In this document: positions 1-9,176 of the stretch, in pieces | Position numbering within the stretch: the first letter of the stretch is position 1 | Layout of the letters: the number at the start of each line of letters is the position of its first letter | Assembly (NCBI RefSeq): GCF_004297105.1 | Contig: NZ_SCVE01000012.1 | Span: forward strand, 372,001 to 436,000 | DNA length: 64,000 nucleotides | From: Herbiconiux sp. | GTDB lineage: Bacteria; Actinomycetota; Actinomycetes; Actinomycetales; Microbacteriaceae | Direction of reading: 5' to 3' | The notes under the pieces: model-generated | Database searches by the model: none | The model's input: only the letters and a program-made list of their open reading frames with translations | What the model was told of the DNA's origin: nothing | Position numbers and translations under genes: made by a program

Positions 1-1322
1 ATGTAGTCGCGGGCGTTCGCCGCATCCGCGCGCAGTTTCCTCTGGTCGACGTCGACGAGCTTGCCGTCGCGCTTGCGCACGACTCCGTCGACGACGACCG
101 TGTGCACGAGGCCCGGGTGGGCGTTGTAGACGATGCTGCCGAAGGGGTTGTTGAGCGGGGACATCGCGAGCGTCGTGCCGTCGACCACGATCACGTCGGC
201 CGCCTTGCCCACCTCGAGCGAACCGGTGATGCCGCCGAGGCCGGCAGCGGTCGCGCCGTCGAGGGTGGCGAACTGGATGACGTCCTGGCACTCGAGGCTG
301 ATGCGCTCGATCACGGCACCCGCGTCGACGAGCTCTTTGTTGTCGGCGGCCCGCTGCAGCCCGATGGCCGTGCGCATGGTGCCGAACATGTCGCCGCCGT
401 TCGAGCTGCAGACGTCAATCGAGAACGACGGGCGCACACCGGCGGCCAGCAGCCGCCCGGTGGCCGGGTAGCCGTGGCCCATCTGCGCCTCCACGTCCGG
501 CGCCACCGACGCGGAGCCACCCGTGGCGGCGATGATGCGCAGTTCTTCGTCGCTCAGCGTCGTGCAGTGCACATACGTCGTGGTGTCGGAGAGCAGACCG
601 TCCTCCTGCAGCATGATGATCGGGCGCATCTTGCCCCAGTGGCCGTCGCCGACGTGCACCGTCACGCGCAGGTCGAGGTCTTTGGCCAGCCGGTAGTCCT
701 CGCGGTTGACCTCGCGGGTGGTGAACTGCGGGCCGCGCAGGGCGAGCGCCATGGTGACGAGGCCGTCGTTGGTGGAGAACTTGCCCTCGCGCAGACGTGT
801 GGCGTCCTCGCGCGGGTGCACCACGGGCGAGGGCATCTCGCCGCCCCACTGCGCCGCACCGCCGCCATGGGCGAAGACCGCGCGCATCCCCGTGTCCTCC
901 AGCGCCTCGATCGCCGCATCCGTGTGCTGCTCGGTGCGCAGGTTGTGCGACCAGTCGACGAGGGTGGTGATGCCGGAGTCGAGTGCTTCGAGGCCGCCGA
1001 GGTAGTTGCTGACGTAGGTGTCCTCGGGCCGGAAGTGGCGGCTGAGACCCACGTGGAGCCCGGCCATGTACTCGTCGAGCGACCAGTCCGACGCGACGTT
1101 GCGCACGATGGCCTGCCAGGTGTGGCGGTGGGTGTCGACGAAGCCCGGCATCACGATGCTGCCGGTGGCGTCGATGATCTCGGCGCCGGGGGCGTCGAGC
1201 TCGCGTCCGATCGCGGCGACCTTGCCGTCACGGATCAGGACATCGTTCACCACGGCCGGGTCGCCGGCCCGGCCGGTGAGCACGGTGCCTCCGGTGATGA
1301 GGATGTCTTTCTTGTCGGTCAT
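1..1322 (-). CDS. TRZ/ATZ-family amidohydrolase (partial, C-terminus cut by window edge)
   Basis: A metal-dependent hydrolase of the amidohydrolase superfamily, the group of cytosine/guanine deaminases and s-triazine hydrolases, which remove amino or similar groups from heterocycles. About 440 residues are visible and the end lies beyond the window. The metal-site motif is seen as MPGFVDTHRHTW near residue 60, followed by a second metal His in the TVHVGDGHWGK stretch and a late SIDVCSSNGGD segment where the catalytic Asp is expected. ATG at 1322 follows a good GAAGGAG ribosome site. It is the third amidohydrolase of a minus-strand array (with 1385-2824 and 3960-5441) and most likely the last gene of the operon starting at 9028. 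The substrate cannot be read from the sequence. Confidence 0.85.
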   Translation of the reverse strand, partial: MTDKKDILITGGTVLTGRAGDPAVVNDVLIRDGKVAAIGRELDAPGAEIIDATGSIVMPGFVDTHRHTWQAIVRNVASDWSLDEYMAGLHVGLSRHFRPEDTYVSNYLGGLEALDSGITTLVDWSHNLRTEQHTDAAIEALEDTGMRAVFAHGGGAAQWGGEMPSPVVHPREDATRLREGKFSTNDGLVTMALALRGPQFTTREVNREDYRLAKDLDLRVTVHVGDGHWGKMRPIIMLQEDGLLSDTTTYVHCTTLSDEELRIIAATGGSASVAPDVEAQMGHGYPATGRLLAAGVRPSFSIDVCSSNGGDMFGTMRTAIGLQRAADNKELVDAGAVIERISLECQDVIQFATLDGATAAGLGGITGSLEVGKAADVIVVDGTTLAMSPLNNPFGSIVYNAHPGLVHTVVVDGVVRKRDGKLVDVDQRKLRADAANARDY

Positions 1323-1384
1323 GTGGGTCGGCTCCTTCAGGGGGTGGGGCGGAATCGGGTGGGATGGAGGGGAGGGAGGCGCCG

Positions 1385-2824
1385 TCAGGCGCGTTCCCGG
1401 TAGAGGGGGATGTCGATGGGCGGCTGGGGGATGAAGCCGCCGTGGCGGTCCATCTGCTCGTAGAGGTAGTCGTGGGACTCGCGGGTGCGGCGCAGCGCCG
1501 CCTCCAGGTCGACGTGCACCAGCCGGCCGCCGCGCTTGACCACGCGCCCGTCGAGCACGACCGTGTCGACGTTGCCCGAGTTGGTCTGCGCGATGGTGGC
1601 ACCGGAGGGGTCGCGCCGGTTCCAGCCGGCCTGGCTGATGCCGCTCATGTCGAGCAGCACGATGTCGGCCTGCTTGCCGGGGGTGAGGGTTCCCACACGG
1701 TCGCCGATCCCGGCGGCCACTGCGCCGTTCGCGGTGATCCAGCGCAGGGCGTCCTTCGTGGTCCACTTCATCTGCTGCGGGGCGACGAGGCGCTCGTAGC
1801 CGGCGCTGTCGTCGCGCCAGCGCGTGGCCTGCAGCACGAGCCGGGCGTGCGAGAGCATGTCGCCGGAGTCGCCGCTCACGCAGTCGATGCCGAGGCTCGG
1901 CCCCGGGGTGAACTCGGTGGCCTCGCGGATGACGGGGAATCCCATCCCCATCTGCATCTCGGTCTCGGCGCACACCGACACCGTGGTGCCCGTGCCGCGC
2001 AGCAGCTCCCACTCCTCGGGGGTGTTGAACGAGCAGTGCACCAGCAGCAGGTCGGGCCCCAGCAGGTCGTGCTCGTGCAGCACCTTCACGTCCTGGAAGA
2101 GCTGCCGCACCGCGAGCTGGTTGGCGTGCATGGTCATGCGGGCGCCGAGTTCGCGTGCGAGCCGGAACTCGGCCGCCACGTCGGCGACCGGCGCGATCGG
2201 CAGCTCCTGCGGCACGAGACCGAACCGCAGCGGCTGCGACTCGTCGCGGAAGTACTGATCGCGGATCTCGCGGGCCAGGCGCGCCCGGGGCTCGAACTCG
2301 GCCGGGTCGACCTCGCCCTCGCGGCCGCCCTCGCTCTGCGACCAGGTGTTGCTCGTCACCGGCGTCATCCCGTGCCCGTAGAGACCGCGGATGCCGGAGT
2401 CGAGCAGGCCGGTGACGGCCGCGTGGGCGCAGTCGGGGTCGAGGATGTTGTGGCAGTAGTCGACGATCGACGTGATGCCGCAGTTGAGGGCGTCGAGCGC
2501 GCCGGCGTAGTTGCCCACGTACATGTCCTCGGGGCGGTAGCGGATGGCCATCTGCAGCCGGATGCCCCGGAGGTAGTCGGGGATGTTCCCGTCGGCGAGG
2601 ATGCCCCGGAGCGCGGTCTGCCAGGTGTGGCGGTGGGTGTCGACCATGCCGGGCATGGCGATCATCTCGCTCGCATCGATGGTCTCGGCGTCGAGGTCGC
2701 CGAGATCGGGCGCGATGGCGGCGATGCGGCCATCCTCGACGAGGATGTCGGCACGCTCGAGGTCGCCGAGCAAGGGGTCGACCGTGGCGACGGATGCACC
2801 CGTGATGAGCAGGCGGGTGGTCAT
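1385..2824 (-). CDS. TRZ/ATZ-family amidohydrolase
   Basis: A full-length (479 aa) amidohydrolase-superfamily enzyme, probably cytosolic, acting on a heterocyclic or amidine-like substrate. The first metal motif MVDTHRHTWQ lies near residue 60, the second His in RMTMHANQLAV near 230, a third in LLVHCSFNTPEEW near 260, and the Asp segment LGIDCVSGDSGDML near 313. The C-terminal composite-domain strand (GKQADIVLLDMSG) is typical of the family. Its ATG overlaps the stop of the upstream zinc dehydrogenase (ATGA at 2821-2824), so the two are translationally coupled. Sequence similarity to its two paralogues in this operon is moderate, which suggests distinct substrates or successive steps and not a recent duplication. 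Specific function is unknown. Confidence 0.88.
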   Translation of the reverse strand: MTTRLLITGASVATVDPLLGDLERADILVEDGRIAAIAPDLGDLDAETIDASEMIAMPGMVDTHRHTWQTALRGILADGNIPDYLRGIRLQMAIRYRPEDMYVGNYAGALDALNCGITSIVDYCHNILDPDCAHAAVTGLLDSGIRGLYGHGMTPVTSNTWSQSEGGREGEVDPAEFEPRARLAREIRDQYFRDESQPLRFGLVPQELPIAPVADVAAEFRLARELGARMTMHANQLAVRQLFQDVKVLHEHDLLGPDLLLVHCSFNTPEEWELLRGTGTTVSVCAETEMQMGMGFPVIREATEFTPGPSLGIDCVSGDSGDMLSHARLVLQATRWRDDSAGYERLVAPQQMKWTTKDALRWITANGAVAAGIGDRVGTLTPGKQADIVLLDMSGISQAGWNRRDPSGATIAQTNSGNVDTVVLDGRVVKRGGRLVHVDLEAALRRTRESHDYLYEQMDRHGGFIPQPPIDIPLYRERA

Positions 2825-3963
2825 GAGAGTGCCTCCGCGGTGTTCGGGTCGGTGGCGGAAGGCGTGCTCGCGTGGTCGGCTGGGCGGGGCACGTCGATCC
2901 AGGGGTCGACGAGCGTCTTGATCTGAGTGGGCGATCCGTCGGCCAGGGGCTGCAGTCCTCGCTCCACGAGGAGATCGAGCGGCAGCACCTCGGAGGCGAT
3001 GTCACTCCAGCCGTCGGCGCGCGCGGCCAGCAGCCGCACGGCCTCGGGCAGGTCGTCGGCCACGACGTGCGCGACGGTGCCCACGAGAGTGAACTCGGCC
3101 AGGGTGAAGCGCGAGAGATCGAGTTCGGTGCGTTTCTTCTGCAGGCCGACCGGCACGATCACCGCTCCGGGGGCGGCGACGTCGAAGATCGAAGCGAGGC
3201 CCTGGGCCGATCCGCTGACCTCGAAGAACACCTCCGGCTCGTAGCCGAGCCGGGCGATCACGTCTCCGAGCGGGGCATCGGAGGCGAGCGCGGTGTCGGA
3301 GGCGCCGAGGCGCGTGGCGAGGTCGAGCCGCGACGGATCGAGGTCGAGCACGAGCACGCGGGCGCCGGTGGCGGCGGCGACGTACGCGAGGAAGCCGCCG
3401 ATGCCGCCCGCCCCGATCACCACCGCATCCTGGCCGGCGTGCAGGCCGCTTCGCCGCACGGCGTGCACGGCCACGGCGAGCGGCTGCGACAGCGCGAGCG
3501 TGTCGGAGGAGAGCCCGGAGTCGGTGGCGTCGAAGAGGATCCCGACCGGCGCGACCGTGTACTGGGCCAGCCCCCCGTCATCCTGCAGACCGAGGGAGTG
3601 GTAGGTGCGGCACACGTTCGTGCGACCCGCACGGCACATCACGCAGTGCCCGCATGAGACGCCGGCGCCGCAGACGGCGGTCGCGCCCACCGGGAAGCCC
3701 TCGACGCCTTCGCCGCGGTCGACAACGGTGCCCACGAACTCGTGGCCGAGAACGGTGTCGCGCGGTTCGCCGGAGAGGTCGCGGCCCGCGAGGTGCGGCC
3801 CGCTCGCCCACTCGGCCGAGTCGGTGCCGCAGATGCCCGATGCCGTCACGCGCAGCAGGACCTCGCCCGGCCCGGGGACCGGGATCGGACGCGCTTCGAT
3901 CTGCACGTCGTGGGCGCCGCGGAAGACCGCGGCGGTCATCGTGTCCGTCATCGTGGCGCTCAT
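2821..3963 (-). CDS. Zinc-dependent medium-chain alcohol dehydrogenase
   Basis: A 380-residue MDR-superfamily dehydrogenase, likely NAD(P)-dependent oxidation of a secondary alcohol. Catalytic zinc residues are expected at ASGICGTD and LGHEFVG. The structural-zinc cysteines are visible as SCGHCVMCRAGRTNVC, and the nucleotide-binding loop is VIGAGGIGG. Overall it resembles the (R,R)-butanediol/threonine/sorbitol dehydrogenase branch. I chose the ATG at 3963, which overlaps the stop of the upstream amidohydrolase (ATGA). A longer reading frame upstream is only the antisense shadow of that gene. Together with the E1/E2 genes upstream it could suggest a diol- or acetoin-like route, but three amidohydrolases in the same operon do not fit that, so the substrate stays open. 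Confidence 0.88.
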   Translation of the reverse strand: MSATMTDTMTAAVFRGAHDVQIEARPIPVPGPGEVLLRVTASGICGTDSAEWASGPHLAGRDLSGEPRDTVLGHEFVGTVVDRGEGVEGFPVGATAVCGAGVSCGHCVMCRAGRTNVCRTYHSLGLQDDGGLAQYTVAPVGILFDATDSGLSSDTLALSQPLAVAVHAVRRSGLHAGQDAVVIGAGGIGGFLAYVAAATGARVLVLDLDPSRLDLATRLGASDTALASDAPLGDVIARLGYEPEVFFEVSGSAQGLASIFDVAAPGAVIVPVGLQKKRTELDLSRFTLAEFTLVGTVAHVVADDLPEAVRLLAARADGWSDIASEVLPLDLLVERGLQPLADGSPTQIKTLVDPWIDVPRPADHASTPSATDPNTAEALS

Positions 3964-5441
3964 GCCTGGGCCTTCACCTTCTGGTCTCCGCCATCCCACT
4001 CGGAGTAGAGGTAGGGGTTCGGGATCTCCTCGTCGGCGGGCAGCTCGGGGTGCATGCCCTCGAACCAGGCCGCATCGCCGATGCTCCGGCGCACGTACTC
4101 GACGCTCGCCGCCACCTCGTCGCGCACGGGGGCGAGGGGCAGACCGATGCGCGTGCCGGCGAACTTCACGACGCGTCCGTCGATCACGACGGTGTGGATG
4201 TCGGCCGTGCCGGCTTGGAACACCAGGTGCGCGTACGGGTTGAGGACGGGCGTCATGGCCGGCGACTCGTCGTTCTTCACGAGCACGAGGTCGGCCTTCT
4301 TGCCCACGGTGATCGAGCCGAGGCTGTCCTCCATGCCGATCGCGCGGGCGCCGCCGAGGGTCGCGTAGCGCACCACGTCTTCGGCGCGGAGGGCGTTCGC
4401 CACCACCGTCTGGTCGCGCGCCTGCGCCTCGAGGTGCTCGCGCGAGCGGTCGCTCGAGAGCGTCGCACGCATGGCCGAGAAGAAGTCGGCGCCCCACCAC
4501 ACGCTCGTGTCCATCGACAACGAGGTGGGGATGCCGAACTTGCGCAGCTGCCAGGTCGACGGGTATCCCTGCCCGGCGTTCTGCTCGCTCTCGGTGGCGA
4601 CCGAGGCGCTGCCGCCTGTCGCGGCGATCTTCTGGTAGCTCGAGGGCGCCAGGGTGGCGCAGTGCACGTAGTCGACCTCGTCGGTCATCACACCGGCGTC
4701 GTACATCTGATCGATGGCGACGTCGGTGGTGGCACCCCACACTCCCGCGTGGGTGCTCACCCGCACCCCGAGGTCACGGGCGGCGTGGAAGGCGGCCTCC
4801 TCGGGGAAGCCGGGCTGACCGGTGACGTCGAATGCCAGCTCGAGGGTGAGCAGCGAATCGGCGGACGAGAAGGTGTGCTCGGCGAACGAGCGCAGGTCGG
4901 CGCTCGTCGACCACTCCCAGGGCGCGCCGAGGTAGTCGCCGTAGGCGAGCACGAACCGGCCCGGAATCGAGCGCAGCGCATCCACCGCGGCTTCGGCGTG
5001 CTCGATCGTGCGCAGACCGTGCGACCAGTCGACCGTGGTGGTGACCCCGGTGTCCACCGACTCGAGGGCGCTGAGCCGGTTGCCCGCACGGATGTCCTCG
5101 GGCCGGAAGACCGAGCCGTGGTTGAGGTAGTAGAAGTTGAAGTACTGGCTGAGCGCCCAGTCCCCTCCGTAGCCGCGCATCATCGACTGCCACATGTGAC
5201 GGTGGGTGTCGATCATGCCGGGCATCAGGATGCCCCCGCTCGCGTCGATCTCGATCGCGCCCTGGGGCACCTCCAGCTGCGGCCCGACCGCCGCGATGCG
5301 GTCGTCGATCACGAGCACGTCGGAGTTCTCGAGAACGCCGGCCGCGTCGACGGTCACCACGGTGGCCGAGCGGAAGACGATGGGCCGTCCCGCCTCGAAG
5401 GCGGGAGTCGCCTCACCTGGTGCTGCCATGATTCTCCTCAT
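3960..5441 (-). CDS. TRZ/ATZ-family amidohydrolase
   Basis: A 493-residue amidohydrolase with all the usual landmarks: MPGMIDTHRHMW near residue 75, a second metal His in VSTHAGVWGATTD, a third in VDYVHCATLAPSSY, and an LSMDTSVWWGADF segment carrying the putative catalytic Asp. The C-terminal GKKADLVLVKNDES strand matches the composite domain of the family. ATG at 5441 is preceded by an AGGAG-like sequence (AATGAGGAGAATC). Its stop overlaps the start of the zinc dehydrogenase. It resembles the partial gene at the window start more than the 479-aa paralogue (the GGDW/ASDW segment after the HRH motif is shared). Substrate not recognised. Confidence 0.87.
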   Translation of the reverse strand: MRRIMAAPGEATPAFEAGRPIVFRSATVVTVDAAGVLENSDVLVIDDRIAAVGPQLEVPQGAIEIDASGGILMPGMIDTHRHMWQSMMRGYGGDWALSQYFNFYYLNHGSVFRPEDIRAGNRLSALESVDTGVTTTVDWSHGLRTIEHAEAAVDALRSIPGRFVLAYGDYLGAPWEWSTSADLRSFAEHTFSSADSLLTLELAFDVTGQPGFPEEAAFHAARDLGVRVSTHAGVWGATTDVAIDQMYDAGVMTDEVDYVHCATLAPSSYQKIAATGGSASVATESEQNAGQGYPSTWQLRKFGIPTSLSMDTSVWWGADFFSAMRATLSSDRSREHLEAQARDQTVVANALRAEDVVRYATLGGARAIGMEDSLGSITVGKKADLVLVKNDESPAMTPVLNPYAHLVFQAGTADIHTVVIDGRVVKFAGTRIGLPLAPVRDEVAASVEYVRRSIGDAAWFEGMHPELPADEEIPNPYLYSEWDGGDQKVKAQA

Positions 5442-5463
5442 TGAGATGGTGGTCGGGTGGGTC

Positions 5464-6837
5464 CTAGATCAGGATGCCGAGAGGATTCTCGATGCGCCGC
5501 GTGAAGGCGGCCAGCCACTGCGCCGCCAGCGCTCCGTCGACCGCGCGATGGTCGACCGAGAGCGTGCAGCGCATCACGGTGGCCACGGCGAGCTCGCCGT
5601 CGATCACCACCGGCTGGGGCTTCGCCGCGCCCACGGCGAGGATGCCCGACTGAGGCGGATTCAGGATGGCGGAGAACTCGACCGTGCCGTACATGCCGAG
5701 GTTCGACACCGAGAAGCTCCCGCCCTCGAGCTCGTCCTGCTTCAGGCGCTTGTCTCTCGCCTTCTGCACGAGTGCCGAGATCTCCGCGCTCACCTGGGAG
5801 AGGCTCGATCCGGCGACGTCGCGCACGACCGGGGTCACGAGGCCGCCGTCGGTCGCGACCGCCACCGAGATGTCGACGGTGCGGTGCTGCCGCATCCCCT
5901 CGTCGCTCCAGGTGACATTGGCCTCGGGCACATCGGCGAAGGCGGCCGCGACGGCCTTCACCACGAAGTCGTTCACCGAGATCTTCACCGGCGAGGTCTC
6001 GTTCACCCGCGCCCGGAGCGCGAGCAGCTCGTCGACCCGGCACTCCGCGGTGAGGTAGAAGTGCGGAACGGTCGCCTTGCTCTCCGTGAGCCGGCGCGCG
6101 ATCGCCTTGCGCATGCCCGTGTGCGGAACGAGGTCGTAGGAGTCGTTCGCCGACGACGGTGCGGATGCGGGCACCGCGACCGGCTGGGCGGCAGGCGTGC
6201 CGACCGGAGCCGACGCCCCTGCCCCGCTGTCGCGGGCCGCCTCGATGTCGCGGCGCACGATCCGGCCGCTCGGGCCGGTACCGGTGAGGCTCGCGAGGTC
6301 GATGCCCGACTCGCGGGCGAGCTTGCGCGCGATGGGGCTGATGAAGGCGCGCTCTCCGGCGGGCCGCGGCGCCGGGGCGGTCGCGGTGGGCTCGCTCGTC
6401 ACCGGGGCACCGGCGGCGGCAGGCGCATCCGTCACCGAGTCGGCCTCGATCACGGGAGCACCCGACTCGGGGTCGGCGGTATCCGTCGCCACCGCGGACT
6501 CCGGCGCGGGCGCCGGTACCGGGGCATCCGGCGCACCAGCGGGACCGTCGGCCTCCACTGCCCCGCCGAGCGCGGCATCGATGTCGGCCTCCGAGTCGCC
6601 GTCGGCGATCAGCACCGCGATGGGTGCTCCGATCTCGCCCGAGGCGCCCGCCGCCAGCACGAGGCGGCCGACCACGCCCGACTCCTCGGCGTTGTACTCG
6701 ACGATCGCCTTCTCGGTCTCGATCTCGGCCAGCGGTTCGCCCACCGCGATCGTGTCGCCGGGGCTCACCAGCCAGTTCGCGATGGCGGCCTCCTCCGAGC
6801 CGGCGAGCACGCTCGGCATCCGCACGATCGACACCAT
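5464..6837 (-). CDS. Dihydrolipoamide acyltransferase E2 of a 2-oxo-acid dehydrogenase complex
   Basis: The E2 core of a pyruvate/branched-chain/acetoin-type dehydrogenase complex: it accepts the acyl group from E1 on lipoyl-lysine and passes it to CoA. Domain order is clear: one lipoyl domain (residues 1-80, lipoyl Lys43 in EIETEKA), an Ala/Pro-rich linker (about 85-160), an E1/E3-binding domain (FISPIARKLARESGID, about 165-205) and the catalytic domain ending with SVDHRAVDG (His430, Asp434). Length 457 aa is normal for a single-lipoyl E2. It starts 1 bp after the E1 stop. No E3 (dihydrolipoyl dehydrogenase) gene is in the window, so E3 must be shared. The acyl substrate is unknown. Confidence 0.93.
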   Translation of the reverse strand: MVSIVRMPSVLAGSEEAAIANWLVSPGDTIAVGEPLAEIETEKAIVEYNAEESGVVGRLVLAAGASGEIGAPIAVLIADGDSEADIDAALGGAVEADGPAGAPDAPVPAPAPESAVATDTADPESGAPVIEADSVTDAPAAAGAPVTSEPTATAPAPRPAGERAFISPIARKLARESGIDLASLTGTGPSGRIVRRDIEAARDSGAGASAPVGTPAAQPVAVPASAPSSANDSYDLVPHTGMRKAIARRLTESKATVPHFYLTAECRVDELLALRARVNETSPVKISVNDFVVKAVAAAFADVPEANVTWSDEGMRQHRTVDISVAVATDGGLVTPVVRDVAGSSLSQVSAEISALVQKARDKRLKQDELEGGSFSVSNLGMYGTVEFSAILNPPQSGILAVGAAKPQPVVIDGELAVATVMRCTLSVDHRAVDGALAAQWLAAFTRRIENPLGILI

Positions 6838-6838
6838 C

Positions 6839-9028
6839 TCAGGCCTCCCGTCCGAATGCGGCGCGCACGCGCTCGAGACCGCTGACGACCTCTTCGGTGC
6901 GCGCGATCGCGGCGCGCTCGAGCACCTTGGAGATGCTGGGCGACGCTTCCGACCCGGTCACGCGCTGCACCGGCTGATCGAGCCAGTCGAAGAACCGGCG
7001 CTGGATCTCATCGGCGAGCCACCCGCCGTACGAGGTGCCCTGGGCACCCTGTTCCACGATGAGCACACTGTTGGTCTTCTGGATGCTCGTTCCGATCGTG
7101 TCCCAGTCGATCGAGGCGCGGTCGAGGAAGCGCAGGTCGATGAGCTCCGCGTCGATGCCCGTCTGCTCGATGGCCTCGAGCGAGTGCCGCACCATCGAGA
7201 GGTAGCTGATCACCGTCACATCACTGCCGCCGCGCCGGATCGCCGCCGTGCCGAACGGGATGCGCACATCGAGGTCGGCCGGGATCTCACCCGTCTCGGA
7301 GTAGAGGTCGACGTGCTCGATCACGAGTACCGGGTCGTTCATGTCGAGCGCGGTGTTCATCAGGCCCACGTAGTCGTAGGGGGTCGACGCGGCGACGATG
7401 CGCCAGCCGGGGCTCGTGGCGAAGATGCCGGCGGGGTCCATGAGGTGCTGCGATCCGTAGCCCGACCCCATCGCGATCTTGGTGCGCAGCACCAGCGGTA
7501 CCGGGTTCTCTCCGCCGAACATGTGGCGAGCCTTGCCGATCTGGTTGAACACCTGGTCGGCGGCCACCCACATGAAGTCGGGGTACATGAACTCCACCAC
7601 GGGGCGGAAGCGGCCGTCGAGCGCGATGCCGCCGCCGAGTCCGGCGAACGCGTTCTCGCTGATCGGGGTGCCGAGCACGCGGCCGGGGTACTTCTCGGAG
7701 AGTCCCTTCGTCGCGCCGTTCGTACCGCCCTTGAGGCGGTGGATGTCTTCGCCGAGCACCACGATGCGGTCGTCCTCGCCCATGCGCCGGTCCATCACGG
7801 CGGCGACGGCGTCGATGAACTTGCCCGTCGTGGTGGCACCGGTGTAGTCGGCCTCCTCGACCACGGTGCCGCCGGAGAGCTCCGACAGGTCGCCGCGGAT
7901 GCCGATGTCGACGAAGGCGGGGTCGGGCCAGAGTGCGGGCATGATCCGCCGGATGCCCGGCTTCGCGTCGGGGTCGGGCTCGACGAGCTGGGCGGCCGCG
8001 AGGCGCATGGCCTCCTGGGCCTGCGCACGCACCGCGGCGACGCCGGCGTCATCGATCAGGCCGAGACGGGTGAGCTCGGTGGCCATCCGGAGCAGCGGGT
8101 CGCGCTCGCGCCACTGCTTCTCCTCCTCCTTGGAGCGGTAGCCGAAAGCACTCCCCGGGTACGGCCCGTTCTGGTGGAAGTAGCGATACACCTCGGCCTC
8201 GATCACCACCGGACCGCCGCCCGAGCGGAGGTGCTCGAGCGCCTGCTCCATGGCGAGGTGCACGGCGAGCGGGTCCATGCCGTCGACGCGCCAGGCGGGG
8301 ATGTCGAAGCCGAGGGCGCGCGCCGACAGGCGCGGTTCCTTGGTGACCTCGCTCACGTGGGTCGACACGGCGTAGAGGTTGTTCTCGATGAAGAAGCAGA
8401 GCGGGAGATCCCACGCGGCGGTGAGGTTCATGCTCTCGAGCACCGAGCCGATGTTCGTGGCACCGTCGCCGAAGTAGCTGACCGTGACATCCGTGGTTCC
8501 CGCGTGCTTCTGCGACCAGGCGTTGCCCGCCCCGAGCGGCACTCCTCCGCCCACGATGGCGTTCGTGCCGAGCGCCCCCGCCTCGAACCACTGGAGGTGC
8601 ATCGAGCCGCCGCGGCCCCGGCAGTAGCCCTGGGCGAGGCCGAGGATCTCGGCGAGCGTGCGCTGCAGCACCTCCTGCACGGCGGGCGGCACGAGTGATT
8701 CGAGGTCGAACCCCTCGGGAGCGACGTGGGTGAGCGCCTTGGCGAGGAACTGGTGGTGACCCCGGTGCGATCCGTTCACGCCGTCGCTGGAGCGAAGACC
8801 CACGATCGAGCCGACCGCGCCGCCCTCCTGGCCGATGCTCGAGTGCGCCGGGCCGTGCACGAGGCCTTCGCCGGCCAGTTCGAGCACGGTCTCCTCGAAG
8901 GCACGGATGAGGTGGAGCTGGGCGAGCATGGTCGTCAGGAGGGCGGGATCGGCGTTCTTCCAATCCGCCGCGGTCGTCTGCAGTTCGACCCAGGGAGACC
9001 CGGGCTTCAGACGCGTGGTGCGGGGCAT
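6839..9028 (-). CDS. Fused alpha-beta E1 component of a 2-oxo-acid dehydrogenase complex
   Basis: A thiamine-diphosphate-dependent decarboxylating dehydrogenase in which E1-alpha (about 1-385) and E1-beta (about 395-729) are one chain. The ThDP/Mg motif is visible as GDGAT (187-191) followed by ENN at 215-217. The beta half opens with the typical VVLGEDIHRLKGGTNGAT stretch and contains the MYPDFMWVAADQ segment. Fused E1s of this length occur in branched-chain and acetoin-type enzymes. ATG at 9028 has an AAAGGAG site. It is the first gene of the minus-strand operon, reading away from a divergent promoter region with paired operator-like boxes, so the neighbouring GntR protein may control it. 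The oxo-acid substrate is not evident. Confidence 0.92.
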   Translation of the reverse strand: MPRTTRLKPGSPWVELQTTAADWKNADPALLTTMLAQLHLIRAFEETVLELAGEGLVHGPAHSSIGQEGGAVGSIVGLRSSDGVNGSHRGHHQFLAKALTHVAPEGFDLESLVPPAVQEVLQRTLAEILGLAQGYCRGRGGSMHLQWFEAGALGTNAIVGGGVPLGAGNAWSQKHAGTTDVTVSYFGDGATNIGSVLESMNLTAAWDLPLCFFIENNLYAVSTHVSEVTKEPRLSARALGFDIPAWRVDGMDPLAVHLAMEQALEHLRSGGGPVVIEAEVYRYFHQNGPYPGSAFGYRSKEEEKQWRERDPLLRMATELTRLGLIDDAGVAAVRAQAQEAMRLAAAQLVEPDPDAKPGIRRIMPALWPDPAFVDIGIRGDLSELSGGTVVEEADYTGATTTGKFIDAVAAVMDRRMGEDDRIVVLGEDIHRLKGGTNGATKGLSEKYPGRVLGTPISENAFAGLGGGIALDGRFRPVVEFMYPDFMWVAADQVFNQIGKARHMFGGENPVPLVLRTKIAMGSGYGSQHLMDPAGIFATSPGWRIVAASTPYDYVGLMNTALDMNDPVLVIEHVDLYSETGEIPADLDVRIPFGTAAIRRGGSDVTVISYLSMVRHSLEAIEQTGIDAELIDLRFLDRASIDWDTIGTSIQKTNSVLIVEQGAQGTSYGGWLADEIQRRFFDWLDQPVQRVTGSEASPSISKVLERAAIARTEEVVSGLERVRAAFGREA

Positions 9029-9095
9029 GCGAATTGCTCCTTTGCAAAATGCTGGCGGCGCTACTGATGCGCTCTGAGTGGCACGCTACGGCATC

Positions 9096-9107
9096 AATGT
9101 ATCCATT
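9096..9107. promoter_or_regulatory. Operator-like box 1 in the E1/VOC divergent promoter
   Basis: AATGTATCCATT is an imperfect palindrome (AATG/CATT arms). Its complement, AATGGATACATT, reads toward the E1 gene and carries a TACATT that could serve as a -10 element. A near-identical copy (10 of 12 bases) in the opposite orientation lies at 9148-9159. The size and symmetry suit a FadR-type GntR dimer, and such a regulator is encoded at 9751. The assignment is inference. Confidence 0.5.
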
Positions 9108-9147
9108 GCAAGCCTGATTGTGCTCTCAAGCCGGATGATCTACGTTG

Positions 9148-9159
9148 GTTGGATACATT
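9148..9159. promoter_or_regulatory. Operator-like box 2 in the E1/VOC divergent promoter
   Basis: GTTGGATACATT matches the complement of box 1 at 10 of 12 positions, so the two boxes form a mirror pair 40 bp apart. This copy reads toward the VOC gene, and its TACATT lies 17 bp before that ATG, just ahead of a GAAGGAG ribosome site. Binding here would block the presumed -10. Confidence 0.5.
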
Positions 9160-9176
9160 CGACGAAGGAGTCCTGA

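Noticed and set aside
102..1403. Long plus-strand frame opposite the first amidohydrolase
   Set aside because: Val/His/Arg-rich shadow typical of GC-rich antisense frames; the minus-strand amidohydrolase has clear motifs and a ribosome site.
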